Source: Alphaproteobacteria bacterium | Lineage (GTDB): Bacteria; Pseudomonadota; Alphaproteobacteria; DSM-16000; Inquilinaceae | Assembly: GCA_028281265.1 (NCBI GenBank) | Contig: JANQKE010000083.1 | Coordinates: 1 to 54,111, forward strand | Direction of reading: 5' to 3' | Length of the DNA: 54,111 bases | Shown: in pieces, positions 1 through 8,635 of the stretch | Position numbering within the stretch: the stretch's first letter is position 1 | How the letters are laid out: each line of letters starts with the position of its first letter | Notes under the pieces: generated by a model | The model's input: the letters and a program-made list of their open reading frames with translations, nothing else | The model's database searches: none | What the model was told of the DNA's origin: nothing | Translations under genes and position numbers: made by a program

Positions 1-93
1 TGGGGAACTCCTTGATCGCTGGTAACTCGTTCTCACAAAACAAGTTTCTCAGTTCTCAAGCCCCAATGCACCTAATCCTTTGAGATTTCCAGG

Positions 94-367
94 CTAGACG
101 CGCTGCTGCGTACGGTGCTGGTGCTGTTCGGGCAGGGCTGGCGCGACCAAGATGACGCCGATGCCCTGCGCTTTGACCCCGCATTGAGGCTGCCGTGGCG
201 GGTGAGCGCGGCACGGTCCCCCTGGAGGACGGCCGCCACTTTCGTCCCAGCCGACGCTGTCGCGCCTGCTCGACATCCTGAGCACCGACGCCAATCAGCG
301 CGTGCTGCGCGAGGCGATCACCGAACTGGCCGGCCGGTGGCTGCGGGCCGAACGGCACGGGCATAGC
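94..367 (+). pseudogene. IS1380-family transposase remnant (frameshifted)
   Basis: Three short segments in three successive frames read as one stretch of an IS1380-type transposase. They are about 94-195 (LDALLRTVLVLFGQGWRDQD..DADALR), about 192-243 (GERGTVPLEDGRHF), and about 245-367 (SQPTLSRLLDILSTDANQRV then ELAGRWLRAERHG). Only about 90 residues near the N-terminal third of a protein normally over 400 aa are present, so this is a decayed fragment with two frameshifts. Bases 1-93 hold no gene and may contain the outer end of the element, but no inverted repeat could be matched. It abuts the broken RTX gene on the opposite strand. Confidence 0.75.
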
Positions 368-840
368 CGGCCCTGCCCTGGATGGCGGTGTCGTCGGTGT
401 CGATGAACAACAGATCGTCGCCGTCACCGCCGTCCAGGGCATCGGCCCCGGTGCCGCCGGCCAGCCAGTCGCCGCCGGCCCCGCCGGTCAGCGTATCGGC
501 CCCGCCGGCGCCGACCAGGATCCCGCCCCGGGCCGAACCATCCTCGGCCGTCAGGCTACCGACGGTGAAAGTGTTGGCCGCGTCGGTGCCGAACACCCCG
601 TCCAGGCCGGCCGACGCCAGGTCAACCGAGGTTGGGTCGCCGACCCCCTGGAACAGGACAGCACTGCCGTCATCGGCGTCGAAGCTCAGCCCGCCGGTCG
701 CCGTCTCCGCCCACCGCACCCCGAAGGACGAGGTCATCGGCGCCACGTCGAAGGCGGTGGTGGCAACGTCGGACCGGCCTGCCCGGACCGTCGCGTTGCG
801 CGACAAACTGCTGAAGACCCACAACTTGGACCGGCCGTCG
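351..840 (-). pseudogene. RTX-type calcium-binding repeat protein, truncated
   Basis: The minus strand encodes glycine/aspartate-rich nonapeptide repeats (GGILVGAGGADTLTGGAGG, then GADALDGGDGDDLLFIDTDD), the hemolysin-type calcium-binding repeats of type I-secreted proteins. They are preceded by about 90 residues of a beta-rich segment (around FGVRWAETATGGLSFDADDG). No credible start with a ribosome site precedes the segment, and it runs into the transposase remnant around 351-367 before any natural C-terminal secretion signal. It is read as a gene fragment cut at its 3' end by the insertion element. Its 5' edge near 840 is approximate. It lies just downstream of tonB, so the original could have been a secreted or surface protein. 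Confidence 0.6.
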
Positions 841-936
841 CGCCCGGGACCAGCAGCGGGCAGGCGCACGGCCGGGCTCGGCGACGCGCCCATCCGCCCG
901 CCGGAGCGCTTCGGTCCGGAGGGGATGGCGGGGGCG

Positions 937-2253
937 TCAGCGCTGGCTGTCGCCGATGAAGAAATGCACCGGCACGATGACGTCGAGCCGGTCGCCCGGC
1001 ACCTCCGCCGGCAGCGGCGGCAGCGGCCGGGCACGCTCCAGCGTGTCCAGGGCGGCGCGGTCGAGCAGGCGGTGGCCGGTGCCCCGTTCGATCCGCGCCT
1101 CCAGCAGCGTGCCGTCCCGGCCGATGGTGACGAGCAGGCGGACCACGCCTTCCTGACGCCGCGCCTGGGCACGGCGAGGATAGTCCTTATGCGGCTGGAG
1201 CCAGGCCACGAGCAGATCGGCATAATCGGCCGTGATGCCCGGCAGGCCGCCGGCGGACATGTCCGGGGCTCGATCGCCGGTATCGGGGCTGTCTGCCGCC
1301 CCGGACGCGCCGTCGGCGCCCGCGACGGACGGTGCGGAGGCGGTCTGCGCACCGGTCTGCGGGGGGAGAGACGCGTCGGCGGCAGGGGGCGTGGCGGAGG
1401 CTGCCTCGGCCGGGACGGGCTCTGCCTGTGACACCGGTGCCGGTCGGCGAGGCGGTCGGGGGGGCAGCGGGGGGAGGGACGGTTCGGGAGGTACCAGCTC
1501 GGGTGGCGCCTCGGCCGCGGTTTCCTCGGCGGGAGCTTCTTCGGCGGGGTCCGGCAATGGCGGCTCGGGACGCACCGGCTCCGACGGTGCCTCGGCCGCG
1601 GTTTCCTCAACGAGGGCTTCTTCGGCAGGATCCGGCAATGGCGGCTCGGGACGCACCGGCTCCGACGGTGCCTCGGCCGGGGTCTCCTCGGCGGGAGCTT
1701 CTTCAGCAGGGTCCGGCAATGATGGTTCGGGACGCACCGGCTCCGGCGGCGCCTCGGCCGCGGTTCCCTCGGCGGGAGCTTCTTCGGCAGGGTCCGGCGG
1801 TGGCGGCTCAGGCAGCACAGGCTCCGGCGGCGCCTCGGCCGGGGTCTCCTGGGCGGGGGCCTCTTCGGCAGGGTCCGGAGGCGGCTCGGGACGCACCGGC
1901 TCCGGCGGCGCCTCGGCCGCGGCTCCCTCGGCGGGAGCTTCTTCGGCAGGATCCGGCAACCGCGCTTCGGGACGCACCGGTTCCGGCGGTGCCTCGACGG
2001 GGGTGTCCTCGGCCGGGGCCTCGGTGGCCGGACCGTTCGCCGCGGCCTCGACGGCGGTCTCCCCGCTCGGGCTGTTCTCGCTGCCGGGGGCGCCGCCGGC
2101 CATGCCGAGTGCGATCTCGATGCCCCCCGTTCCGGGCGCGTGGGCGCCGGTCCGCTCTTCCTCCCGGAAGACGGTCAGCACGACGGCGCCGTGCAGACCG
2201 ACGGCAAGCGCCAGGGCCGCCATCCAGTGACCGGGACCGAGTGGCTTCACCAT
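937..2253 (-). CDS. tonB: TonB energy-transducing protein with expanded Pro/Glu repeat linker
   Basis: TonB couples the proton motive force of the ExbB-ExbD complex to outer-membrane receptors. The 438-aa product has an N-terminal membrane anchor (about residues 11-29), a long periplasmic Pro/Glu-rich linker, and a C-terminal TonB domain (about 345-438). That domain contains YPRRAQARRQEGVVRLLVTI and ends in VIVPVHFFIGDSQR. The linker contains about six copies of a 27-residue unit, making it far longer than the roughly 240 aa of E. coli TonB. The start overlaps the upstream exbD stop by a few bases, and the gene is last in the receptor-exbB-exbD-exbD-tonB order. It is most likely dedicated to the adjacent receptor. 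Confidence 0.9.
   Translation of the reverse strand: MVKPLGPGHWMAALALAVGLHGAVVLTVFREEERTGAHAPGTGGIEIALGMAGGAPGSENSPSGETAVEAAANGPATEAPAEDTPVEAPPEPVRPEARLPDPAEEAPAEGAAAEAPPEPVRPEPPPDPAEEAPAQETPAEAPPEPVLPEPPPPDPAEEAPAEGTAAEAPPEPVRPEPSLPDPAEEAPAEETPAEAPSEPVRPEPPLPDPAEEALVEETAAEAPSEPVRPEPPLPDPAEEAPAEETAAEAPPELVPPEPSLPPLPPRPPRRPAPVSQAEPVPAEAASATPPAADASLPPQTGAQTASAPSVAGADGASGAADSPDTGDRAPDMSAGGLPGITADYADLLVAWLQPHKDYPRRAQARRQEGVVRLLVTIGRDGTLLEARIERGTGHRLLDRAALDTLERARPLPPLPAEVPGDRLDVIVPVHFFIGDSQR
1503..2010 (-). repeat. 81-bp tandem repeats inside tonB linker
   Basis: About six near-identical 81-bp units encode a 27-residue Pro/Glu block with the core EPVRPEP..LPDPAEEAP. Units differ by scattered substitutions and by one- to two-codon deletions (for example EPPPDPAEE against EPPLPDPAEE). 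All stay in frame. The copy number sets the length of the periplasm-spanning linker and could vary between strains. Confidence 0.85.
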
Positions 2254-2666
2254 GGCGCCGCCTCGTCAAGGGGGGCCGTCAGCAGTTGGAGGCGATCCAG
2301 GCCGGCGCTCCGCAGGGCCTCCATCACAGCGATCGCCTCCAGCGACTCCGCCCCGCCATCGGCCTTCAGCCAGACCGATCGGGCGGTATCGCCGGCCAGG
2401 GCGGTCGCCAGGGCCGATGCCAGATCGTCGGCGGCGATCGCGGTCCCGTCCACCGCCAGGGCGCCATCCGGACCGAGCAGGATGACCAGGTCGCGCGGGT
2501 CCACCGCACCGGTCCCCGCCGATCGCGGCGGCTCCACCACGATCGGATCGACGGCGGACAGCTGGCCCGCCAGCATGAAGAAGATCAGCAGGAGGAAGAC
2601 CACGTTGATCAGCGGCAGGATGCGCTCTTCGTCCCGGGGGCCGGGTCCGGACCTGTCGAACCGCAT
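2247..2666 (-). CDS. exbD: ExbD/TolR-family proton channel subunit (second copy)
   Basis: The 139-aa product has one N-terminal membrane helix (about residues 17-37) beginning at ILPLINVVFLLLIFFMLA and a periplasmic domain. This is the layout and length of ExbD. The position that holds the conserved membrane Asp of ExbD/TolR (LIDVVFxLLIFFM) is Asn in LINVVF, whereas the sister ExbD encoded just upstream keeps the Asp. Copies without this Asp may be structural rather than proton-conducting (inference). It starts 6 nt after the first exbD and overlaps the tonB start. Confidence 0.88.
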   Translation of the reverse strand: MRFDRSGPGPRDEERILPLINVVFLLLIFFMLAGQLSAVDPIVVEPPRSAGTGAVDPRDLVILLGPDGALAVDGTAIAADDLASALATALAGDTARSVWLKADGGAESLEAIAVMEALRSAGLDRLQLLTAPLDEAAPW

Positions 2667-2672
2667 GGCCCG

Positions 2673-3116
2673 TCACCGTGCCGGCCGGCCGAGCCGGATG
2701 TCCCCCGCACCGGCTGCCCGAGCCCGGTCCAGCACGGCGATGGTGCGCTGGAGGGGCACGGCCGGAGCGGGGACGATCAGAACGGACCGTCCGGGACGGT
2801 CGGCCAGGGCGGCGCCGAGCCGGGCTTCCAGCGTCGCCAATCCGACGCTCTCCCCGGCCAATGCGAGGGTGTCCGGGCCGACCTCGATCACCAGGGCCGT
2901 GCCGTCTCCCGGTCCGGCGGCCGCGCGGACCGGCGCGTCGAGGTCGATGGCCCGCCAGTCCAGGAAGCTCGAGGCCAGCATGAAGAAGATCAGCAGGATG
3001 AACACCACGTCGATCAGCGGCGTCAGGCTGATCGGCGATCGCCGACGGCGCCGCTGCACCCGGTCCGCGAAACCGGCGGCAGCGGGGGCCGTCCTCAAGC
3101 CGGTCCGACCGGTCAT
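2673..3116 (-). CDS. exbD: ExbD/TolR-family proton channel subunit (first copy)
   Basis: The product is 147 aa from an ATG that overlaps the exbB stop (ATGA). An N-terminal basic segment precedes PISLTPLIDVVFILLIFFML, which carries the conserved membrane Asp used for proton transfer in ExbD/TolR. A periplasmic domain of about 85 residues follows. The open frame extends further upstream on the minus strand, but that part overlaps exbB in another frame and is a shadow. Together with the second exbD it would form the pore-plug subunits of an ExbB5D2-type motor in the inner membrane. Confidence 0.9.
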   Translation of the reverse strand: MTGRTGLRTAPAAAGFADRVQRRRRRSPISLTPLIDVVFILLIFFMLASSFLDWRAIDLDAPVRAAAGPGDGTALVIEVGPDTLALAGESVGLATLEARLGAALADRPGRSVLIVPAPAVPLQRTIAVLDRARAAGAGDIRLGRPAR

Positions 3117-3862
3117 CTCGGCGTCCCCGCGGTGTCCGACAGATCCTCGGTGAAGACCTGGGTGACCAGGCTGTCCATGGCGTGGGCCAGGCGTTCGACC
3201 CGCCGCTCCAGCCAGTTCAGAACGGCGACCACGGGTATGGCGACGCCCAGCCCCACCGCGGTCGTCAGCAGCGCCTGCCAGATGCCGCCCGACAGGATCG
3301 ACGGGCTGACCCGGTCGCCGGCGGCTTCGAGCTGGCGGAAGGCCTCGATCATGCCGAGCACCGTGCCGAACAGGCCGAGCAGAGGCGCCAGCGCGGCGAT
3401 CACTTCGAGGATCCTGAACCCCCCGCGCAGCGTCTCCAGCACGTCGCCGCCCTGGCGCAGCACCTCCTCCCGGACCTTCGCCTCGGCCACGCCGCGCCGC
3501 ATCCCCCGCATCGCCAAAGCCAGCGTCCGCGCCAGCGGGCCCGCCGACCGGCCGGCGAGATCGAGGGCCGCACCGGCGTTGCCCTGCCGGTACAGCGCCA
3601 GCGCCCGGCGCGCGCCCCGGCGGGCGCCCACCCCCAGCCAGGCGAACTGCCACAGCTTGAGCAAGGTCACCGCCGTCGCCACCACCGACATGCCGAGCAG
3701 CACCCAGACCACCGGACCGCCGGCCTCCAGCAGCGCCATCGCACCATCCAGGCCGCCGCCAAAGCCGACGACATCGGCTTCCGCTCCCGTTTCCGAACCC
3801 GTATCCGCCGTCGGCACGGCATCCGGACCCTCGGGCGGCAGCCCTTGTTCGCCTTCTTCCAT
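3113..3862 (-). CDS. exbB: ExbB/TolQ/MotA-family proton channel protein
   Basis: The 249-aa product has three predicted membrane segments: about 48-70 (VVWVLLGMSVVATAVTLLKL), about 145-170 (VIAALAPLLGLFGTVLGMIEA) and about 195-217 (LLTTAVGLGVAIPVVAVLNW). A cytoplasmic domain lies between the first two. The LLGLFGTVLGMI and TTAVGLGVAIP signatures are those of the ExbB/TolQ/MotA family. It starts 15 nt after the receptor stop and its own stop overlaps the exbD start, so it belongs to the same transcript. The role is assembly of the inner-membrane motor that energises TonB. Confidence 0.92.
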   Translation of the reverse strand: MEEGEQGLPPEGPDAVPTADTGSETGAEADVVGFGGGLDGAMALLEAGGPVVWVLLGMSVVATAVTLLKLWQFAWLGVGARRGARRALALYRQGNAGAALDLAGRSAGPLARTLALAMRGMRRGVAEAKVREEVLRQGGDVLETLRGGFRILEVIAALAPLLGLFGTVLGMIEAFRQLEAAGDRVSPSILSGGIWQALLTTAVGLGVAIPVVAVLNWLERRVERLAHAMDSLVTQVFTEDLSDTAGTPR

Positions 3863-3877
3863 CTACACCCGAAACCC

Positions 3878-6544
3878 TCAGAACGTCGCCGTGAAGTTCA
3901 CCCGGGCCGTCCGTCCCGGCGCCGGGACGCGGCTGACATACAGGGGCGTGATGTAGTGCCGGTCGGTGACGTTCTCGACGCTGAAGCCGAGCGCGAAGTT
4001 GTCACTCAGCTCCAGCGATCCGAAGACGTCGAAGATCTCCTGGGACGGCCAGTAGGCTTGCCAGTAGGACTGATTGCCCGCACTGGGTTCGCCGAAGAAG
4101 TTGACGCGGCCACCCAGGACCAGCCGTTCGTCGAACCACCGGGTGCCGACCGTCGCCGTCCCGGTATATTCCGGCTGCTCGATGATGGCCTGGGCCGGCA
4201 TATTGAACGGCTCGTCGAAGATGTTGACGTTCACGTCGGCGAAGACCCGGCCCATGTCGTAGAACAGGCTGGCTTCGTAGCCCGAGACCGTCACGTCGGC
4301 CGTGTTCTCGAAGAAGAAGATCGATCCTCCCTGGCGGGAATCCAGAATCCCGGTCCGGGTGATGTAGCTGTCATAGTCGTTGTTGAAGTACACAAGCTTG
4401 GCACGGAAAGCGTCGTCATCGAAGAAGAGACCGTCTCGCAAGAAGTTCATCCCGACTTCCCAGGTTCTCACCACCTCGGGTTCGAGGTCGGGATTGACGG
4501 TAACCGGTCCGTAGACGGTCTGGCCCAGTTCGACCAGGCTCGGTGCACGCAAGCCCTCGGAGTACTGCGCGAAGAACTGCAGACCATCCAGCGGCTCGAC
4601 GGTGACGCCGGCGCGGGGGGACAGACGGCCGTCCTCCATGTCGCTGTCGATCGTGGTGAATCCGCAAAAACCATCCAGCGTCCGTTGCACTTCCCAGAAC
4701 TCCGCTTCGAGCTGATCGGCTATCGCGATGAGCCTCCAGAACTCCTCCTCCGTGGGCGCCTGGAAGGCCGCGCGCCGGGCGTCGCTGAATCTCCGAAAGG
4801 CCGCATCGGATTCCGTGAAATCGACATCGCACTCGAAGCCGCTGCTGGTGCTCTCGGCGCTGAAACCGTCGTAGCGGAGACCGGCATTCAACGTCAGCCA
4901 ATCGGTCGGGGTCAAAGCGGCGTTGACATAGCCCCCATACACCTCCCGGTTGCCGTCGAACGCGGTCGCACGGGTCTCCCGAACGGTGACGGCACCCTGG
5001 CCCGGTATGTACCGTATTCCCCGTGTGGTGTCCGGGGACGTGACCACGGCGCTCGACCGCGTGTACTCGGCGCCGTAGGTCACGCTCAAACCGCCCAGTC
5101 CGGTATCGAAGACGCTGGTGTTCCAGATCTCCGCACCCCAGGCGTCGTTCTCCTGCGGCGCCTGCCGGAACTCGCCGGACTCCTCCGCGCTGGTCCGCCA
5201 GACATTCCCCTGCAAGTTGATCAGATCGTTCTCCGACTCCCATTTGTATCGTAGCCAGTAGCGGTTACTCTCCACCGTGTTCAGATCATACTGCTGCGGC
5301 GCCCAGAGATTGATGCTCGACGGATAGACTTGGCCGAAATCGCTGTCGTAGCGGGTGAAGCCCATTTCCAGGGACTGACCGTCCGTGAAATGCACGGTGC
5401 TCTTGACCAGGAAGGATTCGGTGTCTTCGGACGTGTTCGGGACCTCCTGGCCGGCCTCGATCGGCGAGAACCGTATCTCACGAGGCCCGTAGGTCTCCGG
5501 CCCGTCTTCGCCGGCAAAGTAGTTGCCGTCCTGGCGGCGGGCATAGGCGGCGACCAGCTCGAAACGGTCGGAGCGGTAGGCGCCGGCGAAGCTGCCGAAC
5601 CAGTTGTCCGCCGACAGGATGTCGTTGCCACCCTGCACCAGGCCGGTGTCCGTACCCCGCCGATTGAAGCTGTCCTCCCAGGACAGGACACGCGGCTCGA
5701 TGCCGTTGCCGGCGAGCCCGCCGCGCAGACGGAAACCCGTGCTACGGCCGTCCTCCACCAGGTCGGCGGCGTCCAGCAGGCGGATGTTGACGATGCCGGA
5801 GGTGGTGCCCGTACCGTAGGGCCCGCCGCCGGGACCTTTGGTGATCTCGACCCCGCCGATCAGTTCGGGATCGAGATAGGTCCGCTGATCGGCGCCGGCA
5901 TAGCCCTGATAGCCCGAGCTTTCCTGCTGCGTGCCCTCGACCATGGTGCGCACCCGGTTGAGCCCCTGGGAGCTGCGGATGTTCACGTTGATCGACGTTC
6001 CGTCATTGCTGGCACCGGACAGCACGCCCGGCACCTCCCTGAAGATGTCGCCGGGCGAGGACGGCTGGATGCGCTCGATCTGCTCGCGGGAGATGTAGGC
6101 GCTGGAACCGGGTGTCACGAAGGGCGCATCCTCGGCCGCACTGCGGCGGGGCGACCCGATCCCGCCTTCGACGAGCAACGGCCGCGCCTCGATCGGCCCG
6201 TCGTCCCGGGCCGTCTCCATGGACATCAGCATCACGGTGTCGGGGTCGACGAACCGGTAGCTCAGCCGCGTGCCCGACAGCAACTGCTGCAGGGCGGCAT
6301 CGTCGGTGAAGGGGCCGTCGAGCGCGGAGACGGTGTACCCTTCCGTCAACCGGGCATCGAAGACGATTTCGAGACCCGTCTGTTCGGCCAGCACGAGCAA
6401 GGCCGACGACAGCGGCTGGGCCGGAATCGAGAGATCACGTATTTCGATCGGCTGGGCAACGGCGGTCGCCGGTGGTCCGGCGGCGATCCCAAGCGCCAGT
6501 CCGAGAACCAGCGTGCTGAGTGTCGTCCTGAGATATCCGCGCAT
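3878..6544 (-). CDS. TonB-dependent outer-membrane receptor with STN domain, heme-receptor-like
   Basis: The 888-aa product starts at the ATG at 6544, giving MRGYLRTTLSTLVLGLALG as signal peptide. Next comes a secretin/TonB N-terminal (STN) domain (about 35-85), a plug (about 120-250, with SINVNIRSSQG and GGPYGTGTTSGIVNIR) and a 22-strand-type barrel ending in Phe. Near the C-terminal half are LRAPSLVELG and NPDLEPE, which resemble the FRAP and NPNL motifs of heme/hemoglobin receptors. The ending ENVTDRHYITPLYVSRVPAPG also fits that group. An STN domain usually signals to a FecR-type anti-sigma factor, but no sigma/anti-sigma pair is nearby. Heme or another siderophore is the likely ligand; this is inference. 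Confidence 0.85.
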   Translation of the reverse strand: MRGYLRTTLSTLVLGLALGIAAGPPATAVAQPIEIRDLSIPAQPLSSALLVLAEQTGLEIVFDARLTEGYTVSALDGPFTDDAALQQLLSGTRLSYRFVDPDTVMLMSMETARDDGPIEARPLLVEGGIGSPRRSAAEDAPFVTPGSSAYISREQIERIQPSSPGDIFREVPGVLSGASNDGTSINVNIRSSQGLNRVRTMVEGTQQESSGYQGYAGADQRTYLDPELIGGVEITKGPGGGPYGTGTTSGIVNIRLLDAADLVEDGRSTGFRLRGGLAGNGIEPRVLSWEDSFNRRGTDTGLVQGGNDILSADNWFGSFAGAYRSDRFELVAAYARRQDGNYFAGEDGPETYGPREIRFSPIEAGQEVPNTSEDTESFLVKSTVHFTDGQSLEMGFTRYDSDFGQVYPSSINLWAPQQYDLNTVESNRYWLRYKWESENDLINLQGNVWRTSAEESGEFRQAPQENDAWGAEIWNTSVFDTGLGGLSVTYGAEYTRSSAVVTSPDTTRGIRYIPGQGAVTVRETRATAFDGNREVYGGYVNAALTPTDWLTLNAGLRYDGFSAESTSSGFECDVDFTESDAAFRRFSDARRAAFQAPTEEEFWRLIAIADQLEAEFWEVQRTLDGFCGFTTIDSDMEDGRLSPRAGVTVEPLDGLQFFAQYSEGLRAPSLVELGQTVYGPVTVNPDLEPEVVRTWEVGMNFLRDGLFFDDDAFRAKLVYFNNDYDSYITRTGILDSRQGGSIFFFENTADVTVSGYEASLFYDMGRVFADVNVNIFDEPFNMPAQAIIEQPEYTGTATVGTRWFDERLVLGGRVNFFGEPSAGNQSYWQAYWPSQEIFDVFGSLELSDNFALGFSVENVTDRHYITPLYVSRVPAPGRTARVNFTATF

Positions 6545-6895
6545 CGGCGTCCTGCTCCAAAACCCGTCCCGTTCGTGGCGAGACGCCGATGCGGGCCGTG
6601 ACCTGCATCTGCGTCTGCGTCTCATTTGCATGACGGGAAGGAGGACGAGCGCCGGCCGATGCACCATTACCGCCGCCGGAAAAATAATCGCGCCGAGCCG
6701 GACAGGGGGCGGGCGGGCGTTGCGGGCCGGAGCGGAGATCCCCCATGGCGAGGGACCGGCATTCCGACCGGCGACGCGCCGGACCGTCCCGGAGCCATGC
6801 TCGGGCACCGCTGTTCGCAGGGTGTATGCCGCATCACCGCGGGCGGCGCCGTCGACCCGGCAGCCGGGCTCGACGCGCGGTACCGGGCGACGCGG
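6545..6895 (-). promoter_or_regulatory. Intergenic region upstream of the receptor operon
   Basis: There is no convincing gene in these 351 bp. The stretch must hold the promoter of the receptor-exbBDD-tonB operon. On the minus strand, around 6620-6635, TGCAAATGAGACGC resembles one half of a Fur-type iron box, but the second half is not recognisable. An A/T-rich patch lies around 6678-6690. Iron control is plausible from the gene content but is not shown here. Confidence 0.35.
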
Positions 6896-8227
6896 TTATC
6901 CCCCGTCGCCGCCGATCACCCGCCGGCGAAGATCGTCGATCGCCTGTTCGACCCAGTTCGGCGCCCGCGGCGGCGGCGCTTCCGGCGGGACCTCCGCGTC
7001 CCGGCCGAAGAGCAGCCGGCGCGAGCCCGGGTCCTGCGGTTCCGTGCCGATCCGGACGCTGGGCAGGTCCAGGTCGCGCTGCAGCGCCTCCAGCCGGTCG
7101 AGACTGAACCGCCGCAGCTCCATCGCTTCGGCCTCGCCGATCGCCACCGCATCCGACGGCCCGCTGGCGGTGTTGAGGATCAGCGGCAGACCATTGTCAC
7201 CGCCGCCGACCACGATGATCTTCGCATTCGGCGACGCGGCGAGATCGCGGGTCGCCTCGATCCCCCGCCATCTGAGATAATTCTCCGAGATCCCCTGCTG
7301 GACGATCGACTGGAACAGCTGGATACCCAGCGCCTCGATCTCCTTGCGCTGGGTTTCCAGGAACTCCCGTTCGACCCGGTAGACATACTCCTCGGCGATC
7401 TGGGCTTGGCGGATCTTGTTCTCGATCGCCGTGCGTACCGTGTCCGGCAGGACCACCCCGGTGATCAGCAGGTCCACCATCGTGACGAAATTGTCCGGAT
7501 CGTCGGTCAGTATGATCTGCCGCGGCGACTGCGGCGGGCCGAGCGGCGCGTCGGACGGGGTCTCGTCTTCGGGAGCCGGTGCCGGATCGTCCGCGTTCTG
7601 ATGCAGCGCCTCCAGCATGCCGGTGGTCACCCCCAACTGGACGTTCAGACCACCGACCAGATTGTGCGTGTCCTCGCTGACCAGGGTCTGGTAGATGCGG
7701 GTCTGCACCTCCTGCCGGTCGAAGGAATAGAAGGCCTCCGCGGTGTACTGGGCGATCACGGCCCGGGTCATCGAGCCGATCTCCGGCACCAGGAGGACGT
7801 TGAGATAGTTCTCGCCCAGATCCCGGTGCAACTCGGCCACCGTCTGCTCGCTGATCCGCCACCGGAAGCTGACATCGATGTCGATATGCAGCCCGTCTTG
7901 CGAGATCACCTCATAATCCGTGGTATGCTCCTGGATCCGGGCGTTGTAGATGAAGATCCGATCCCACGGGAAGATCAGATGCACGCCTTCCCTCAGGCCC
8001 GGCTGGATCACCGTGCCGCCGGCGAACCGGAGCCACATCACACCGGTGCTGCCGGCCGGGATCGTGACCACCACACGCGGCCAGATCGCCGCCAGCACGA
8101 AGATCAGCACCAGCAGCGCCAGTGCCAGGCCGCGCCGATTGCGGGCGATGAACCGCTGGAACTTCTCGGCAAAGCCCTTGGGTCGGGAACCGGCCGTCCC
8201 GCCTGCACCGATCGCGTCGTCGCTCAT
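6896..8227 (-). CDS. SPFH/Band 7 (prohibitin-family) membrane protein
   Basis: The 443-aa product has one N-terminal membrane helix (about 34-52, LALALLVLIFVLAAIW). It is followed at once by the prohibitin/Band 7 domain (VVVTIPAGSTGVMWLRFAGG, then GVHLIFPWDRIFIYNARIQ). A charged, probably coiled-coil segment (about 290-350, ENKIRQAQIAEEYVYRVERE) and an acidic, proline-rich tail follow. Such proteins form oligomeric scaffolds in the inner membrane and often organise proteases or lipid domains. A purine-rich GAGGGG lies upstream of the ATG. The 58-aa membrane protein lies 130 bp upstream on the same strand and may be cotranscribed. No direct link with the lipopeptide locus is visible. Confidence 0.88.
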   Translation of the reverse strand: MSDDAIGAGGTAGSRPKGFAEKFQRFIARNRRGLALALLVLIFVLAAIWPRVVVTIPAGSTGVMWLRFAGGTVIQPGLREGVHLIFPWDRIFIYNARIQEHTTDYEVISQDGLHIDIDVSFRWRISEQTVAELHRDLGENYLNVLLVPEIGSMTRAVIAQYTAEAFYSFDRQEVQTRIYQTLVSEDTHNLVGGLNVQLGVTTGMLEALHQNADDPAPAPEDETPSDAPLGPPQSPRQIILTDDPDNFVTMVDLLITGVVLPDTVRTAIENKIRQAQIAEEYVYRVEREFLETQRKEIEALGIQLFQSIVQQGISENYLRWRGIEATRDLAASPNAKIIVVGGGDNGLPLILNTASGPSDAVAIGEAEAMELRRFSLDRLEALQRDLDLPSVRIGTEPQDPGSRRLLFGRDAEVPPEAPPPRAPNWVEQAIDDLRRRVIGGDGG

Positions 8228-8357
8228 CGGCCCGTGTCGTCCCCTCGCCTACGCTCCGACCGCATGCACGCCTCGGCCGCCATCTGCGCCGCCACAGCAC
8301 CACGCCCCCCGGGACCGGTCAATCCGGCACGGCACACGGGTGATCGGCGCAACGCCC

Positions 8358-8534
8358 TCAGTTCTGGGGCCGGCGGCCGGATTTCTCGTTGACGCTGGTG
8401 ACCAGCAGGATCAGCACGCTGAACAGGGGTGAGAGAAGCACCGACAGGATGAAATACAAGGCGAAACCACCCGGCCGCCCGATCCCCAGCAACCCGACCA
8501 TGAGGGATAGCACCAGCCAGACCGCGATCCACAT
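8358..8534 (-). CDS. Small 58-aa membrane protein
   Basis: On the minus strand an ATG at 8534 opens a 58-aa frame ending at 8358. It reads MWIAVWLVLSLMVGLLGIG, then a GRPGG turn and FALYFILSVLLSPLFSVLIL, with a polar tail NEKSGRRPQN. Two hydrophobic helices around a short turn are clear. The length and composition resemble the small membrane proteins often found beside SPFH/Band 7 genes. A longer overlapping frame on the same strand (8224-8565) lacks any such character and is taken as a shadow. The function is unknown. Confidence 0.7.
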   Translation of the reverse strand: MWIAVWLVLSLMVGLLGIGRPGGFALYFILSVLLSPLFSVLILLVTSVNEKSGRRPQN

Positions 8535-8635
8535 GGCCCGTCACCATATCGTAAACCGAACACACGAAGGCCGGCCCAGTATCAACCGGACCGGCCGATA
8601 ATCCAACCCGATAGCGACAACCGGGAAGGCGGACC

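Noticed and set aside
3182-5254. A 690-residue plus-strand open frame
   Set aside because: It is antisense to exbB and the TonB-dependent receptor, whose domains are clear.
6600-6640. Complete Fur box upstream of the receptor
   Set aside because: Only one half-site-like stretch is visible; the matching second half is missing.
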